This document shows, in pieces, positions 1 to 6,405 of a stretch of 15,061 nucleotides of DNA. This DNA is from Oscillospiraceae bacterium (GTDB lineage: Bacteria; Bacillota; Clostridia; Oscillospirales; Oscillospiraceae), in the NCBI GenBank assembly GCA_031264545.1, contig JAISDV010000104.1, positions 1-15,061 on the forward strand, written 5' to 3'. Position 1 is the stretch's first letter, and each line of letters opens with the position of its first letter. Position numbers and translations under genes: made by a program. A model generated the notes under the pieces. That model did no database searches. It had not been told where the DNA came from and was given only the letters and a program-made list of their open reading frames with translations.

Positions 1-2259
1 GCCGCGGCGCTCTGGGCTCTCGCGCTTTTCGCAGTAGAGCCTGTCCTTGACGATGTCGAGATAGAAGCTCGACATGTCCACTACGCAGAATTTATGCACG
101 GCGTGGATGACGTTATAAAATTCGTATGCTTCGTAGGCTGCCAGGCATCTTTCGATCAGCTTATTTGCGCGAACGAGCGCCCACTGATCCAGCGCGTCCA
201 TTTCGCCGAAGGGGATGCGCGCGTCGGGATCGAAGCCGTCGAGATTGCCGAGCATGAAGCGGGCGGTATTGCGGATCTTGAGATAAGTATCCGAAAGCTG
301 CTTAAAGATGCCCTCGGAGCAGCGCATATCGACCCGGTAATCCGCGCTGGCGGCCCAGAGCCGTGTGAGATCCGCGCCGTATTTCGGGATCAGCTCGTCC
401 GGCAGGACGCTGTTGCCGAGACTCTTATGCATGGCCCTGCCCTCGCCGTCGACCGTCCAGCCGTGCGTGAGCACGGCCTTATAGGGTGCGCGGCCCTTGG
501 TGGCGACTGCCGTCAGCAGGGAGGACTGGAACCAGCCGCGGTATTGATCCGCGCCCTCGAGATAGAGGTCGGCGGGCCAGTCGGCCGGATTGTCGCGCTC
601 GAGCGAGGCGCGGTGGCTCGAGCCGGAATCAAACCAGCCGTCCAGTGTGTCCGTGCCCTTCAGGAAGTGCTTGCCGCCGCATCTGGGGCAGGTAAAGCCT
701 TCCGGCAGGAAGTGCGCGGCGTCGAGAGCGAACCAGGCGTTGGAGCCTTGCTCCCCGAAGATCTTGGCAATGATGGCAATGCTCTCGGGCGTGCAGGCGG
801 GCTCCCCGCAGTCCTCGCAGTAAAGGACGGGAATGGGCAGGCCCCACTGGCGCTGGCGGGAAATACACCAGTCCGCGCGCTCGCGGATCATAGAGACTAT
901 GCGGTCGTGGCCCCAGTCGGGCAGCCAGCGCACTTCGTCACAGGCTGTGACTGCCGTATCCTTGAAGGCGTCGACCGAGCAGAACCACTGGCCGGTCGCG
1001 CGGTAGATGATCGGGTGCTTGCAGCGCCAGCAATGCGGATAAGGGTGTGTGATGTCCTGGGAGGCCAGGAGCGCGCCGCTCTCGTGCAGATCCCGCCAGA
1101 TGGCGTCGTTGGCTTTAGTGTAATAAAGTCCCTCGTATTTTCCGGCTTCGGCGGTCATGTGGCCGCGGTCGTCCACAGGCACGAGGATGCCGATCTGCGT
1201 CTTGCCGGCGCCGTCATATTTCTGGCAGATGAGGTAATCCTCCATGCCATGGCCCGGCGCTGTGTGGACGCAGCCCGTGCCGGCCTCGAGTGTGACGTGC
1301 TCGCCGTTTATGATGACGCTTTCGCGCGCATAGAGCGGGTGCTTAGCACGCATGAACTCAAAATCCGAGCCCTTCATTTCGCGCAGGATCTCGAAGCTGC
1401 CAATCCCGGCGGCCTTGCCGACGGCGTCGAGCAGCGCCTTTGCCACGATATAGGTCTCGCCGTTCGGCGCCTTGGCCAGCACATAATCGAGCCCGGCGTT
1501 CAGGCAGATGGCGAGGTTTCCGGGGATCGTCCAGGTCGTGGTCGTCCAGATCACGAAATAGGTATGGTCAAGGCGCGTGAACGCGGAAAGCTTTCCCAGG
1601 TCGTCCGTAACCCTGAATTTGACGTAGATGGATTTGCAGGCGTCGTCGGCATACTCGATCTCGGCCTCGGCAAGCGCCGTCTCGTCGTGACTGCACCAGT
1701 AAACCGGCTTTTTGCCGCGGTACACGTAGCCTTTTTCGAACATCTTGCCGAAAACCCTGACCTCCTCGGCCTCGAACTCGGGCGCCATGGTGAGGTAAGG
1801 CGCGTCCCATTCGCCGAGAACGCCGAGACGCTTGAACTGCTCACGCTGAATATCGACGAATTTCGCCGCAAAGTCGCGACAGGCGTCGCGGAATTCCGGG
1901 ATGGACAGCTTTTTCCGGTCCAGCTTGTTCCGCTTGATGATGGCGCTTTCGATGGGCATCCCGTGGTTGTCCCAGCCGGGGACATAGGGCGCCTGAAAGC
2001 CCGACATGTTTTTATATCTGACGATAAAGTCCTTGAGACATTTATTCATGGCCGTACCCATATGGATGTGCCCGTTGGAGAAGGGCGGGCCGTCGTGCAG
2101 AATAAAGCGGGGCTTGCCCGCGTTGCGTTCGATCATACGGTGGTACAGGTCCTTTTCGTACCAGCCCTTCAGCATATCCGGCTCACGCTGGGCCAGAGAG
2201 GCCCGCATCGGGAAAGCTGTCCGCGGAAGATTCAGGGTCTTGTCGTAATCCTGTGGCAT
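1..2259 (-). CDS. ileS: Isoleucyl-tRNA synthetase (C-terminus cut off by window start)
   Basis: Cytoplasmic class I synthetase that charges tRNA-Ile with isoleucine and edits valine. The visible 753 residues begin MPQDYDKTLNLP, typical of bacterial IleRS. The HIGH-class motif lies in GHIHMGTAMNK (HMGT, residues 66-69), followed by PGWDNHGMPIE (94-104). The Thr-rich editing-site motif WTTTTW is at 238-243. Further on come LDGWFDSGSSH and the KMSKS-class loop AMHKSLGN (K612, S613). Cysteine pairs CWRC, CEDC and CPRC suggest metal binding. Family members run about 900-1040 residues, so the anticodon-binding end lies beyond base 1. The ATG at 2259 is preceded by AGGAG with 10 bases between. No T-box leader (no AGGGTGG-type sequence) is visible in the 153 bases upstream, although many Firmicutes ileS genes have one. 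It lies downstream of divIVA, as in Bacillus. Identity is certain. Confidence 0.97.
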   Translation of the reverse strand, partial: MPQDYDKTLNLPRTAFPMRASLAQREPDMLKGWYEKDLYHRMIERNAGKPRFILHDGPPFSNGHIHMGTAMNKCLKDFIVRYKNMSGFQAPYVPGWDNHGMPIESAIIKRNKLDRKKLSIPEFRDACRDFAAKFVDIQREQFKRLGVLGEWDAPYLTMAPEFEAEEVRVFGKMFEKGYVYRGKKPVYWCSHDETALAEAEIEYADDACKSIYVKFRVTDDLGKLSAFTRLDHTYFVIWTTTTWTIPGNLAICLNAGLDYVLAKAPNGETYIVAKALLDAVGKAAGIGSFEILREMKGSDFEFMRAKHPLYARESVIINGEHVTLEAGTGCVHTAPGHGMEDYLICQKYDGAGKTQIGILVPVDDRGHMTAEAGKYEGLYYTKANDAIWRDLHESGALLASQDITHPYPHCWRCKHPIIYRATGQWFCSVDAFKDTAVTACDEVRWLPDWGHDRIVSMIRERADWCISRQRQWGLPIPVLYCEDCGEPACTPESIAIIAKIFGEQGSNAWFALDAAHFLPEGFTCPRCGGKHFLKGTDTLDGWFDSGSSHRASLERDNPADWPADLYLEGADQYRGWFQSSLLTAVATKGRAPYKAVLTHGWTVDGEGRAMHKSLGNSVLPDELIPKYGADLTRLWAASADYRVDMRCSEGIFKQLSDTYLKIRNTARFMLGNLDGFDPDARIPFGEMDALDQWALVRANKLIERCLAAYEAYEFYNVIHAVHKFCVVDMSSFYLDIVKDRLYCEKRESPERRG

Positions 2260-2344
2260 CTGTTGTTGGCTCCTATCCGAAAAAATCTGCCGCCGCAGGC
2301 CCCGGCAGCTCCCGAATCCCTGTTGTGTGCGGGGATGCCTGCGT

Positions 2345-2375
2345 ATAATAGCCGCGGGGCGCGGCACAGCGTTAA
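2345..2375 (-). promoter_or_regulatory. Possible weak sigma-A promoter for ileS
   Basis: On the minus strand TATTAT (2345-2350) could serve as -10 and TTAACG (2370-2375) as -35. The spacer of 19 bases is longer than ideal. The spacer contains a perfect GC inverted repeat, GCCGCG-ggg-CGCGGC on the plus strand (2351-2365), which could be an operator or a transcript hairpin. A second AT-rich hexamer, CATAAT (2381-2386), lacks a good -35. The 153-base gap from divIVA makes a separate ileS promoter plausible, but the match is weak. Confidence 0.28.
2351..2365. repeat. Perfect 6-bp GC inverted repeat between divIVA and ileS
   Basis: Arms GCCGCG and CGCGGC are separated by three bases. On the minus strand it is followed by TATTATACGC rather than a clean T run, so it is a poor intrinsic terminator for divIVA. 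It may instead be a leader hairpin or a protein-binding site. Confidence 0.45.
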
Positions 2376-2412
2376 AGCGTATTATGCCCCGCCCCGACAA
2401 TATTTATTGTCT

Positions 2413-3111
2413 TTATTTTCCGAAACGCAGGTTATCAAAGGAAAATTGCCCTGCCGGCCCGGCGGAACTCGCGCCCGCGCCAAAGAGCTTTGTCGGCTCC
2501 TCGAAGCTGCTCGCCGGGCCCTCCGGTCCGGCGGTCACGACGCGGCGTATCTCCTCGGCGGCGCCGCCCGTGTCGGAGAGCCTTTCAACGGAGCTTTCGA
2601 TGCTGCGGACCGTGTCGTCGAGCTGTTCCTTCGGCGGGTCGGGCCGGGAAAGCGCCTCGCGTTTCAGGCCTCTCAGCCCGTTGAGGAAATCGAGCTGCTT
2701 TGCGCAGATCAGGCGCATATTTTCTATGTATTGGGTGCTCTCGCGCTTTGCCCCGAGGAGCAGGGACTCCTCGGCGGTGCGCTGGCTGTAAGCCTCGCGG
2801 GTGATGCGCTCGGCGTCGCCGCGGGCGTCCGCCAGCAGCTCCTCGGCCTTCTTGCGGGCGTCTGCCTCGATCTGCATACTCAGCTTCTGGGCTGAGAGAA
2901 GCGTCAGCCGCATGGATTCCTCCGTTGCCCTGTACTCCTCGATCTTGTCCACGAGCACCTTCATTTTGCTCTTGAGCACCATGTTTTCCTTTGCAACGGC
3001 GGCGTAATCGTTGGCGGCCTCATCGAGGAAATCATCCACGGCGCCCATATCATAGCCGCCGAAGATCGCTTTTTCAAAGGTTTTCTCTCTAAAATTTTGA
3101 GGTGTCAGCAT
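2413..3111 (-). CDS. divIVA: DivIVA-family polar/septal coiled-coil protein
   Basis: Peripheral membrane scaffold that gathers at negatively curved membrane (division sites and poles) and recruits partners. The product is 232 residues. Residues 1-35 hold the DivIVA N-terminal lipid-binding motif (LTPQNFREKTFEKAIFGGYD, then VDDFLDEAANDY). Most of residues 33-190 is heptad-like, charged coiled coil, and the C-terminus is Gly/Ala/Pro-rich, ending FDNLRFGK. The reading frame is open further upstream to 3246, but ATG 3111 is chosen because it starts exactly at the family N-terminus and has AAAGGG seven to eight bases before it. The membrane-inserting Phe17 of B. subtilis DivIVA aligns with F17 here, while its Arg18 is Gly. 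Its neighbours sepF upstream and ileS downstream fit the Firmicutes division cluster. Confidence 0.93.
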   Translation of the reverse strand: MLTPQNFREKTFEKAIFGGYDMGAVDDFLDEAANDYAAVAKENMVLKSKMKVLVDKIEEYRATEESMRLTLLSAQKLSMQIEADARKKAEELLADARGDAERITREAYSQRTAEESLLLGAKRESTQYIENMRLICAKQLDFLNGLRGLKREALSRPDPPKEQLDDTVRSIESSVERLSDTGGAAEEIRRVVTAGPEGPASSFEEPTKLFGAGASSAGPAGQFSFDNLRFGK

Positions 3112-3152
3112 ATCAAAATCCCTTTCTGTTTCGCGAAATGAAAGAACTGCGG

Positions 3153-3166
3153 CGGCCGTAAGGCCG
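3153..3166 (-). other. Short hairpin in the sepF-divIVA spacer
   Basis: On the plus strand CGGCC-GTAA-GGCCG forms a 5-bp stem with a four-base loop in the 76-base gap. It lies about 40 bases before the divIVA start, with no T run. It resembles the GC-rich hairpins in the sepF and adaptor-gene leaders and could be an mRNA stability or processing element. A ten-base palindrome, TTTCGCGAAA, lies at 3129-3138. Confidence 0.4.
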
Positions 3167-3187
3167 TAGTCTGCGGAAACGCGCGCA

Positions 3188-3694
3188 CTACATGTACAGG
3201 CTGCTGTTTTCGATTTCGTCGATAAGATCGCCCAGGACGTCCACATTGTAGGGTGTGATGATATAGGTATTCGCCGAGACTCTTTTGATCTTTCCGTCGA
3301 GCGCGTAGGCCACGCCGCTCAGAAAGTCGATAAGCCTGCGCGCGGTGTCCTTGCCCGTCTGCTCGAGATTCATCAGAACGGAGCGCCGCTCGCGGAGATG
3401 GTCGGCGATCTCAGCCGCCGTTTCAAAGCGCTCGGGCTTGACCAGGACGACCTGCGCCTGTGCGGGGCTGCCGCCGATATTGACGACCTTGTCCCGTCTG
3501 GCAGCCTGCGCCGGGTGGGACTCGTATTCCGAGAAAGGGTTGCGCCTTTCCGGCGCAGCGGCGTATTTTTTCTGCGGCTCCGAAGCAAAGGGACGGGTTT
3601 CCGCGGGCGTCTCCGGGTATTCGTCGCCAAAATCATCATATTCATTGCCGCTGTAGGGGCGGGTGAGCTTTTTCAGTTCGTCTAAAAGACCCAT
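3188..3694 (-). CDS. sepF: Cell division protein SepF
   Basis: Membrane-anchoring partner of FtsZ that bundles protofilaments and helps septum assembly. The product is 168 residues. It starts with an amphipathic helix (MGLLDELKKLTRP) that serves as the membrane anchor. An acidic, disordered linker rich in Pro and Glu follows to about residue 80. The SepF fold (DUF552) spans about 83-168 and includes VVLVKPERFETAAEIADHLRERRSVLMNLE, the RRLIDFLSG helix, and ANTYIITPYNVDV. ATG 3694 is preceded by GAAAGG at about seven bases. It lies between yggS and divIVA, as in many Firmicutes. The usual ylmG and ylmH genes downstream of sepF are absent. A good promoter candidate sits about 100 bases upstream, so sepF and divIVA may be transcribed independently of yggS. 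Confidence 0.95.
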   Translation of the reverse strand: MGLLDELKKLTRPYSGNEYDDFGDEYPETPAETRPFASEPQKKYAAAPERRNPFSEYESHPAQAARRDKVVNIGGSPAQAQVVLVKPERFETAAEIADHLRERRSVLMNLEQTGKDTARRLIDFLSGVAYALDGKIKRVSANTYIITPYNVDVLGDLIDEIENSSLYM

Positions 3695-3723
3695 ATCGAA
3701 ACCTTTCTCTTCACGGATGCCGG

Positions 3724-3766
3724 CCGGCGCTTGCGCCGGAGCACAGAGAGCGGCCCTGGCCGGCCG
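3724..3766 (-). other. Two GC-rich hairpins in the sepF leader
   Basis: CCGGCGC-TT-GCGCCGG (3724-3739) is a perfect 7-bp inverted repeat, or a 6-bp stem with loop CTTG on the plus strand and CAAG in the sepF-sense RNA. Next to it CGGCC (3751-3755) can pair with GGCCG (3762-3766). Both lie between the predicted sepF promoter and its start, the nearer one about 30 bases before the ATG. No T run follows, so they are not intrinsic terminators. A regulatory, stability or repeat-element role is inferred. Confidence 0.45.
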
Positions 3767-3792
3767 TGAAGCCGAGTGAGCGTGTTGTGTGG

Positions 3793-3821
3793 ATTATCAG
3801 GGCTGCAGGGACGTCTGTCCA
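3793..3821 (-). promoter_or_regulatory. Sigma-A-type promoter candidate for sepF-divIVA
   Basis: On the minus strand TGGACA (3816-3821, five of six matches to TTGACA) is followed after exactly 17 bases by GATAAT (3793-3798, five of six matches to TATAAT). It sits just past the yggS stop codon. It would give a leader of roughly 90 bases ahead of sepF, containing the two GC hairpins. This is the best-matching promoter in the window. Confidence 0.6.
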
Positions 3822-3826
3822 AGGCT

Positions 3827-4549
3827 TCAGCCGGGAGGGTTGACGTCTGCCTTCCGCGGATATGCTCTCGCGCCAAAAATCGCAGAGCCGACCCGAACCA
3901 GGTTCGAGCCCTCCGCTATGGCGTCTTCAAAATCTCCGCTCATACCCATAGACAGAAAATCCATGCTGACATTATCGTATTTTTTTACTGAATTGTCAAT
4001 AAAAAGCTGATACATGCGGGCAAAATGGGCGCGAGTTTCCCCGGAGGCGTATGAAATGGGCGGAATTGCCATAAGCCCCCTGACGGCAACGGCGGAATAG
4101 CGGGCAGCCGTTTCCAGAAAGGCGGGAAGTCCGTCCGCGCTCAGGCCGGATTTTGACGGCTCGTCCCCGATATTGATCTCGATCAGAACGTCCTGTCTGA
4201 GACCGAGCGCCCGCGCGCGGGCGTCGATCAGCTCGAGCAGGACGCCGGAATCGACGGACTGGATCAGGTCGCAGACGCCGACCAGCTGTCTGACCTTGTT
4301 TTTCTGGAGTTGGCCGATAAAATGCAGCCGCGCGCCGCGGTAAGCGCCTTGCGCCCGCTTTTCCAAAAGCTCCTGTACCCGATTTTCACCGCAGACGCGG
4401 ATACCGGCGGCAACGGCCTGCGCGACCCTGTCTGCGGAATTCATTTTCGAGGCCGCGACGAGCGTGATTTCGGCGGGTTCCCTGCCCGCGGCCCTTGCGG
4501 CGGCGTCTATTCTCTCACAGACCGCCGCGGCATTTTCAGCTATGCTCAA
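3827..4549 (-). CDS. yggS: YggS/PLPHP pyridoxal phosphate homeostasis protein
   Basis: Cytosolic PLP-binding protein (YlmE in Bacillus) that has no known catalytic activity and buffers pyridoxal phosphate, affecting amino-acid metabolism. The product is 240 residues, the normal size. The PLP lysine is K35 in LVAASKMN. Other family signatures are ENRVQELLEK, HFIGQLQKNKVRQLV, QSVDS, VLIEINIGDEPSKSG, RGLMAIPP, and the phosphate-binding SMGMSGDFEDAIAEGSNLVRVGSAIFG near the C-terminus. The start is TTG at 4549. It fits the family N-terminus and has AAAGGG eight bases upstream, and no in-frame ATG or GTG lies nearby. An out-of-frame ATG three codons from a TGA overlaps this site. The gene lies 27 bases after the adaptor gene and before sepF, a common Firmicutes arrangement. 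Confidence 0.95.
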   Translation of the reverse strand: MSIAENAAAVCERIDAAARAAGREPAEITLVAASKMNSADRVAQAVAAGIRVCGENRVQELLEKRAQGAYRGARLHFIGQLQKNKVRQLVGVCDLIQSVDSGVLLELIDARARALGLRQDVLIEINIGDEPSKSGLSADGLPAFLETAARYSAVAVRGLMAIPPISYASGETRAHFARMYQLFIDNSVKKYDNVSMDFLSMGMSGDFEDAIAEGSNLVRVGSAIFGARAYPRKADVNPPG

Positions 4550-4576
4550 GTGCTCATCCCTTTTGCGCGCCGGGCG

Positions 4577-5776
4577 CTAATCATTCATGACCTTGCCGTC
4601 GTAAAGCCCCTCTGTGGTGAGGATAATGTCGTTGCCTGCTCGGAGTGAGGCCGATTCCTGCGAGGCGTCGGCAAGGAAGTATTCGTCAGTTTCCCAGACG
4701 ATGGTAATATATTTCTTTTCGGCCTGAAGGCCTGTGACGGTATACACATAAGGCCCGTTCTCGTCGGAGAGCACAGCCTGCTTCGGGACCCGCAGCCCCT
4801 GGTGTGCCTCGAAGACGATTTCCGCCGTGACCCGCCTGACAAAGAGCATGCCGGCGCTGGCCTGCGTACAGCGGAACACCACAGCGCGCACGCCGTCATA
4901 GGTGGCGCTGATCGATTCGACCGTGGCGGTGAGCGGGCTGCTGCTGTAGCGGCCGAAGCTCAGCGTCGCGCTTTCGCCGGTTTTAAGCTTTTTCGCGTCG
5001 GCCTCCGAGACCGCGGCGGCGAAATACCACGCGAAAGGGGACGAGAGCTTGCCCCGCACGCTGTCGCCGAGCGCCCGGGGCGAAGCCTCGAACGCCGCGA
5101 GCTTCGTGGGCGTCAGGCCGGAGAGCATGTCCGGCGTGATGTATTCATACCCGTCCGGCGCGGCGGAGAAAAGCCCGGGAGCGGACGCACTGATTGCAAC
5201 GGTGTCGGACAGGGCGCTCTGCTTGAGCGCTTCGAGCGCCTCCGTGACCAGTCTCAGGTCGACCTCTGTCGTGTGGAGCTCCGGGTTTTCGATCACGAGC
5301 GCGCCGAGACTCAAGGCGGCCTCGGCCAGTGCGTCGGTATCGTGCCGGGCGGAGGCCGCCGCGAGACCGATCAGCGCGGCCTTGATGCCGCTGTCCCTGT
5401 CGGCCAGGCTGTCCGCCGTCTCCGCGCCGGAGAGCGCCGAGCTGATATACTGCTTTTTCAGCTCGAGCGCGCGTATCTCAGCGGCGCGCTCGAGGGCAGT
5501 CTCGCCGGAATAAATGACCGCGACGCGCTCGCCCGCCGCAACGAGCTTCCCGTTTTCCGCAACGACGCTCAGGTACTGCTCACGGCTTTCGACAAGCTGC
5601 TCGTCCCGGACGATCAGGCCGGAAGCCACGGCGTTTTCCGTCAGCGAGACGAAAACAGCAGGCGCTGTCCTGACGCTGCCGGACGCTGCGCGGATCAGGT
5701 ACGCGCCCAGATAGGCCAGCAGCGCTCCGAAGAGGAGCAGCGATATGAGCTTCGTAAGCGCGTTCGTTCGTTTCAT
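4577..5776 (-). CDS. HlyD-like membrane-anchored adaptor protein of unknown partner
   Basis: The product is 399 residues. It starts with a short basic segment (MKRTNALTK) and one hydrophobic helix at about 10-28, so it is probably anchored with the bulk outside. Residues 39-91 resemble the first barrel and half-lipoyl region of membrane fusion proteins (VFVSLTENAVASGLIVRDEQLV, then AENGKLVAAGERVAVIYSG). Residues about 92-190 are Ala/Leu/Glu-rich helices, like the HlyD hairpin. ISASAPGLFSAAPDGYEYITP could be the returning half-motif. The C-terminal part has the beta-rich pattern ending LRVPKQAVLSDENGPYVYTV and ILTTEGLYDGKVM. HlyD-type proteins usually work with an ABC or other exporter, but none is encoded here. 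Similar proteins next to yggS and sepF in Clostridia suggest an envelope or division-linked role (inference). ATG 5776 has AAGGAG eight bases upstream. Confidence 0.75.
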   Translation of the reverse strand: MKRTNALTKLISLLLFGALLAYLGAYLIRAASGSVRTAPAVFVSLTENAVASGLIVRDEQLVESREQYLSVVAENGKLVAAGERVAVIYSGETALERAAEIRALELKKQYISSALSGAETADSLADRDSGIKAALIGLAAASARHDTDALAEAALSLGALVIENPELHTTEVDLRLVTEALEALKQSALSDTVAISASAPGLFSAAPDGYEYITPDMLSGLTPTKLAAFEASPRALGDSVRGKLSSPFAWYFAAAVSEADAKKLKTGESATLSFGRYSSSPLTATVESISATYDGVRAVVFRCTQASAGMLFVRRVTAEIVFEAHQGLRVPKQAVLSDENGPYVYTVTGLQAEKKYITIVWETDEYFLADASQESASLRAGNDIILTTEGLYDGKVMND

Positions 5777-5807
5777 TCGTGCGTCTCCTTATCCGGCCGC
5801 CCTGCGT

Positions 5808-5823
5808 GCCGGGCTTGCCCGGC
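5808..5823 (-). other. GC hairpin in the HlyD-like gene leader
   Basis: GCCGGGC-TT-GCCCGGC is a perfect 7-bp inverted repeat, or a 6-bp stem with loop CTTG on plus and CAAG in the sense RNA. It lies 31 bases before the ATG. Its shape and its distance to the start codon match the hairpin at 3724-3739 ahead of sepF. There is no T run. Confidence 0.5.
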
Positions 5824-5830
5824 TATGACA

Positions 5831-5859
5831 GTATCCAAAGGGAGAGACCCTTTGGATAC
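5831..5859. repeat. 12-bp perfect inverted repeat between hfq and the HlyD-like gene
   Basis: Arms GTATCCAAAGGG (5831-5842) and CCCTTTGGATAC (5848-5859) flank a five-base loop, AGAGA. Neither strand shows a T run after the stem, so it is not a standard intrinsic terminator, although a factor-dependent end for hfq mRNA is possible. The sharp symmetry and its place inside a run of other hairpins fit a dispersed REP-like palindromic element. Copy number cannot be judged from this window. Confidence 0.7.
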
Positions 5860-5874
5860 GCGTGCGGTCAGCCG

Positions 5875-5898
5875 GCCGTCCGCCGCAGAACGGACGGC
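5875..5898. repeat. 8-bp inverted repeat, second element of the hairpin cluster
   Basis: GCCGTCCG (5875-5882) pairs with CGGACGGC (5891-5898) across an eight-base loop. It lies 15 bases from the 12-bp repeat, in the hfq to HlyD-like intergenic region. A weaker 5-bp hairpin with a four-A loop follows at 5942-5955 (CCCGT/ACGGG), about 27 bases past the hfq stop. Confidence 0.5.
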
Positions 5899-5981
5899 GC
5901 CGCGTTCCGGGGCAGGTTTTATCCGGCCTTCGCTGTCTTATCCCGTAAAAACGGGCGCATTTTTCGCCGGCACGGGGCAGC

Positions 5982-6233
5982 TTATGTATGCTCCCTGTCC
6001 TCGGGCGGACGGGGATCCCGCAAATCCACCGAATTTGAGGGAACGATCGTTGAAATGGCGTGCTTGTAGATCATTTGCTGCCGTCCGTCGGTTTCGAGGA
6101 TGACGACAAAGCTGTCAAAGCTCTTGACCACGCCCTTCAGCTGGAAGCCGTTCATCAGAAAAAATGTCACCGTTTGTTTTTCACGTCTGATCTGGTTGAG
6201 CAGCGTGTCCTGGATGTTCTGTGTCTTTTGCAT
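5982..6233 (-). CDS. hfq: RNA chaperone Hfq
   Basis: Hexameric Sm-like RNA-binding protein that pairs small RNAs with mRNAs and binds A-rich and U-rich RNA. The product is 83 residues, a short Gram-positive form with only a brief acidic tail (DLRDPRPPEDREHT). The Sm1 region TVTFFLMNGFQLKGVVKSFDSFVVIL is followed by the Sm2 motif QMIYKHAISTIVPS, nearly identical to that of E. coli Hfq. Key positions visible are Q8, the rim motif R16-R17-E18, F42 and Y56-K57-H58. The frame is open to 6326, but ATG 6233 gives the family N-terminus (MQKTQNIQDTLLNQIRRE) and has GGGGGAG nine bases upstream. It follows miaA after 172 bases, an order conserved widely in bacteria, and has its own promoter candidate. 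Confidence 0.96.
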   Translation of the reverse strand: MQKTQNIQDTLLNQIRREKQTVTFFLMNGFQLKGVVKSFDSFVVILETDGRQQMIYKHAISTIVPSNSVDLRDPRPPEDREHT

Positions 6234-6324
6234 TGAAGCCAACTCCCCCTGGAGCGGCGCAAATATACGCGCGAGCCCGGAATCGGAAGCGCGGCCGAGC
6301 CGGTCTCCGAAACCTCCGACTGCC

Positions 6325-6353
6325 ATTCTATCACGGTTTACCGCTCCATTAAA
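6325..6353 (-). promoter_or_regulatory. Candidate extended -10 promoter for hfq
   Basis: On the minus strand TGA-TAGAAT (6325-6333) forms an extended -10. A poor -35, TTTAAT (6348-6353), lies at a 17-base spacing. Transcription would begin about 85 bases before the hfq ATG. The AT-rich patch at 6345-6365 is the only such stretch in the 172-base gap between miaA and hfq. Confidence 0.4.
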
Positions 6354-6405
6354 TAGTAATTTTGAACAAATCGGGTCTGTACCGACCGGACGACATGCTC
6401 ATATG

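Noticed and set aside
94..2895. Plus-strand open frame of 933 codons
   Set aside because: It lies antisense to ileS and divIVA, crosses both, and has no recognisable domain. Strong GC bias at third positions removes stops on the opposite strand, so it is a shadow frame.
3112..3246. N-terminal extension of DivIVA (277-codon version)
   Set aside because: It would overlap the sepF 3' end and has no family match; ATG 3111 starts at the conserved LTPQNF segment with a ribosome site.
5831..5859. Intrinsic terminator for hfq
   Set aside because: The 12-bp stem is strong, but no T run follows on the minus strand (it continues TGTCATAG), so it was listed as an inverted repeat.
4802..6103. Plus-strand open frame of 433 codons
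   Set aside because: Antisense to the HlyD-like gene and reaching into hfq, with biased composition and no family signature.
6234..6326. N-terminal extension of Hfq (114-codon version)
   Set aside because: The added residues have no match to Hfq, while the ATG at 6233 gives the exact family N-terminus and a good ribosome site.
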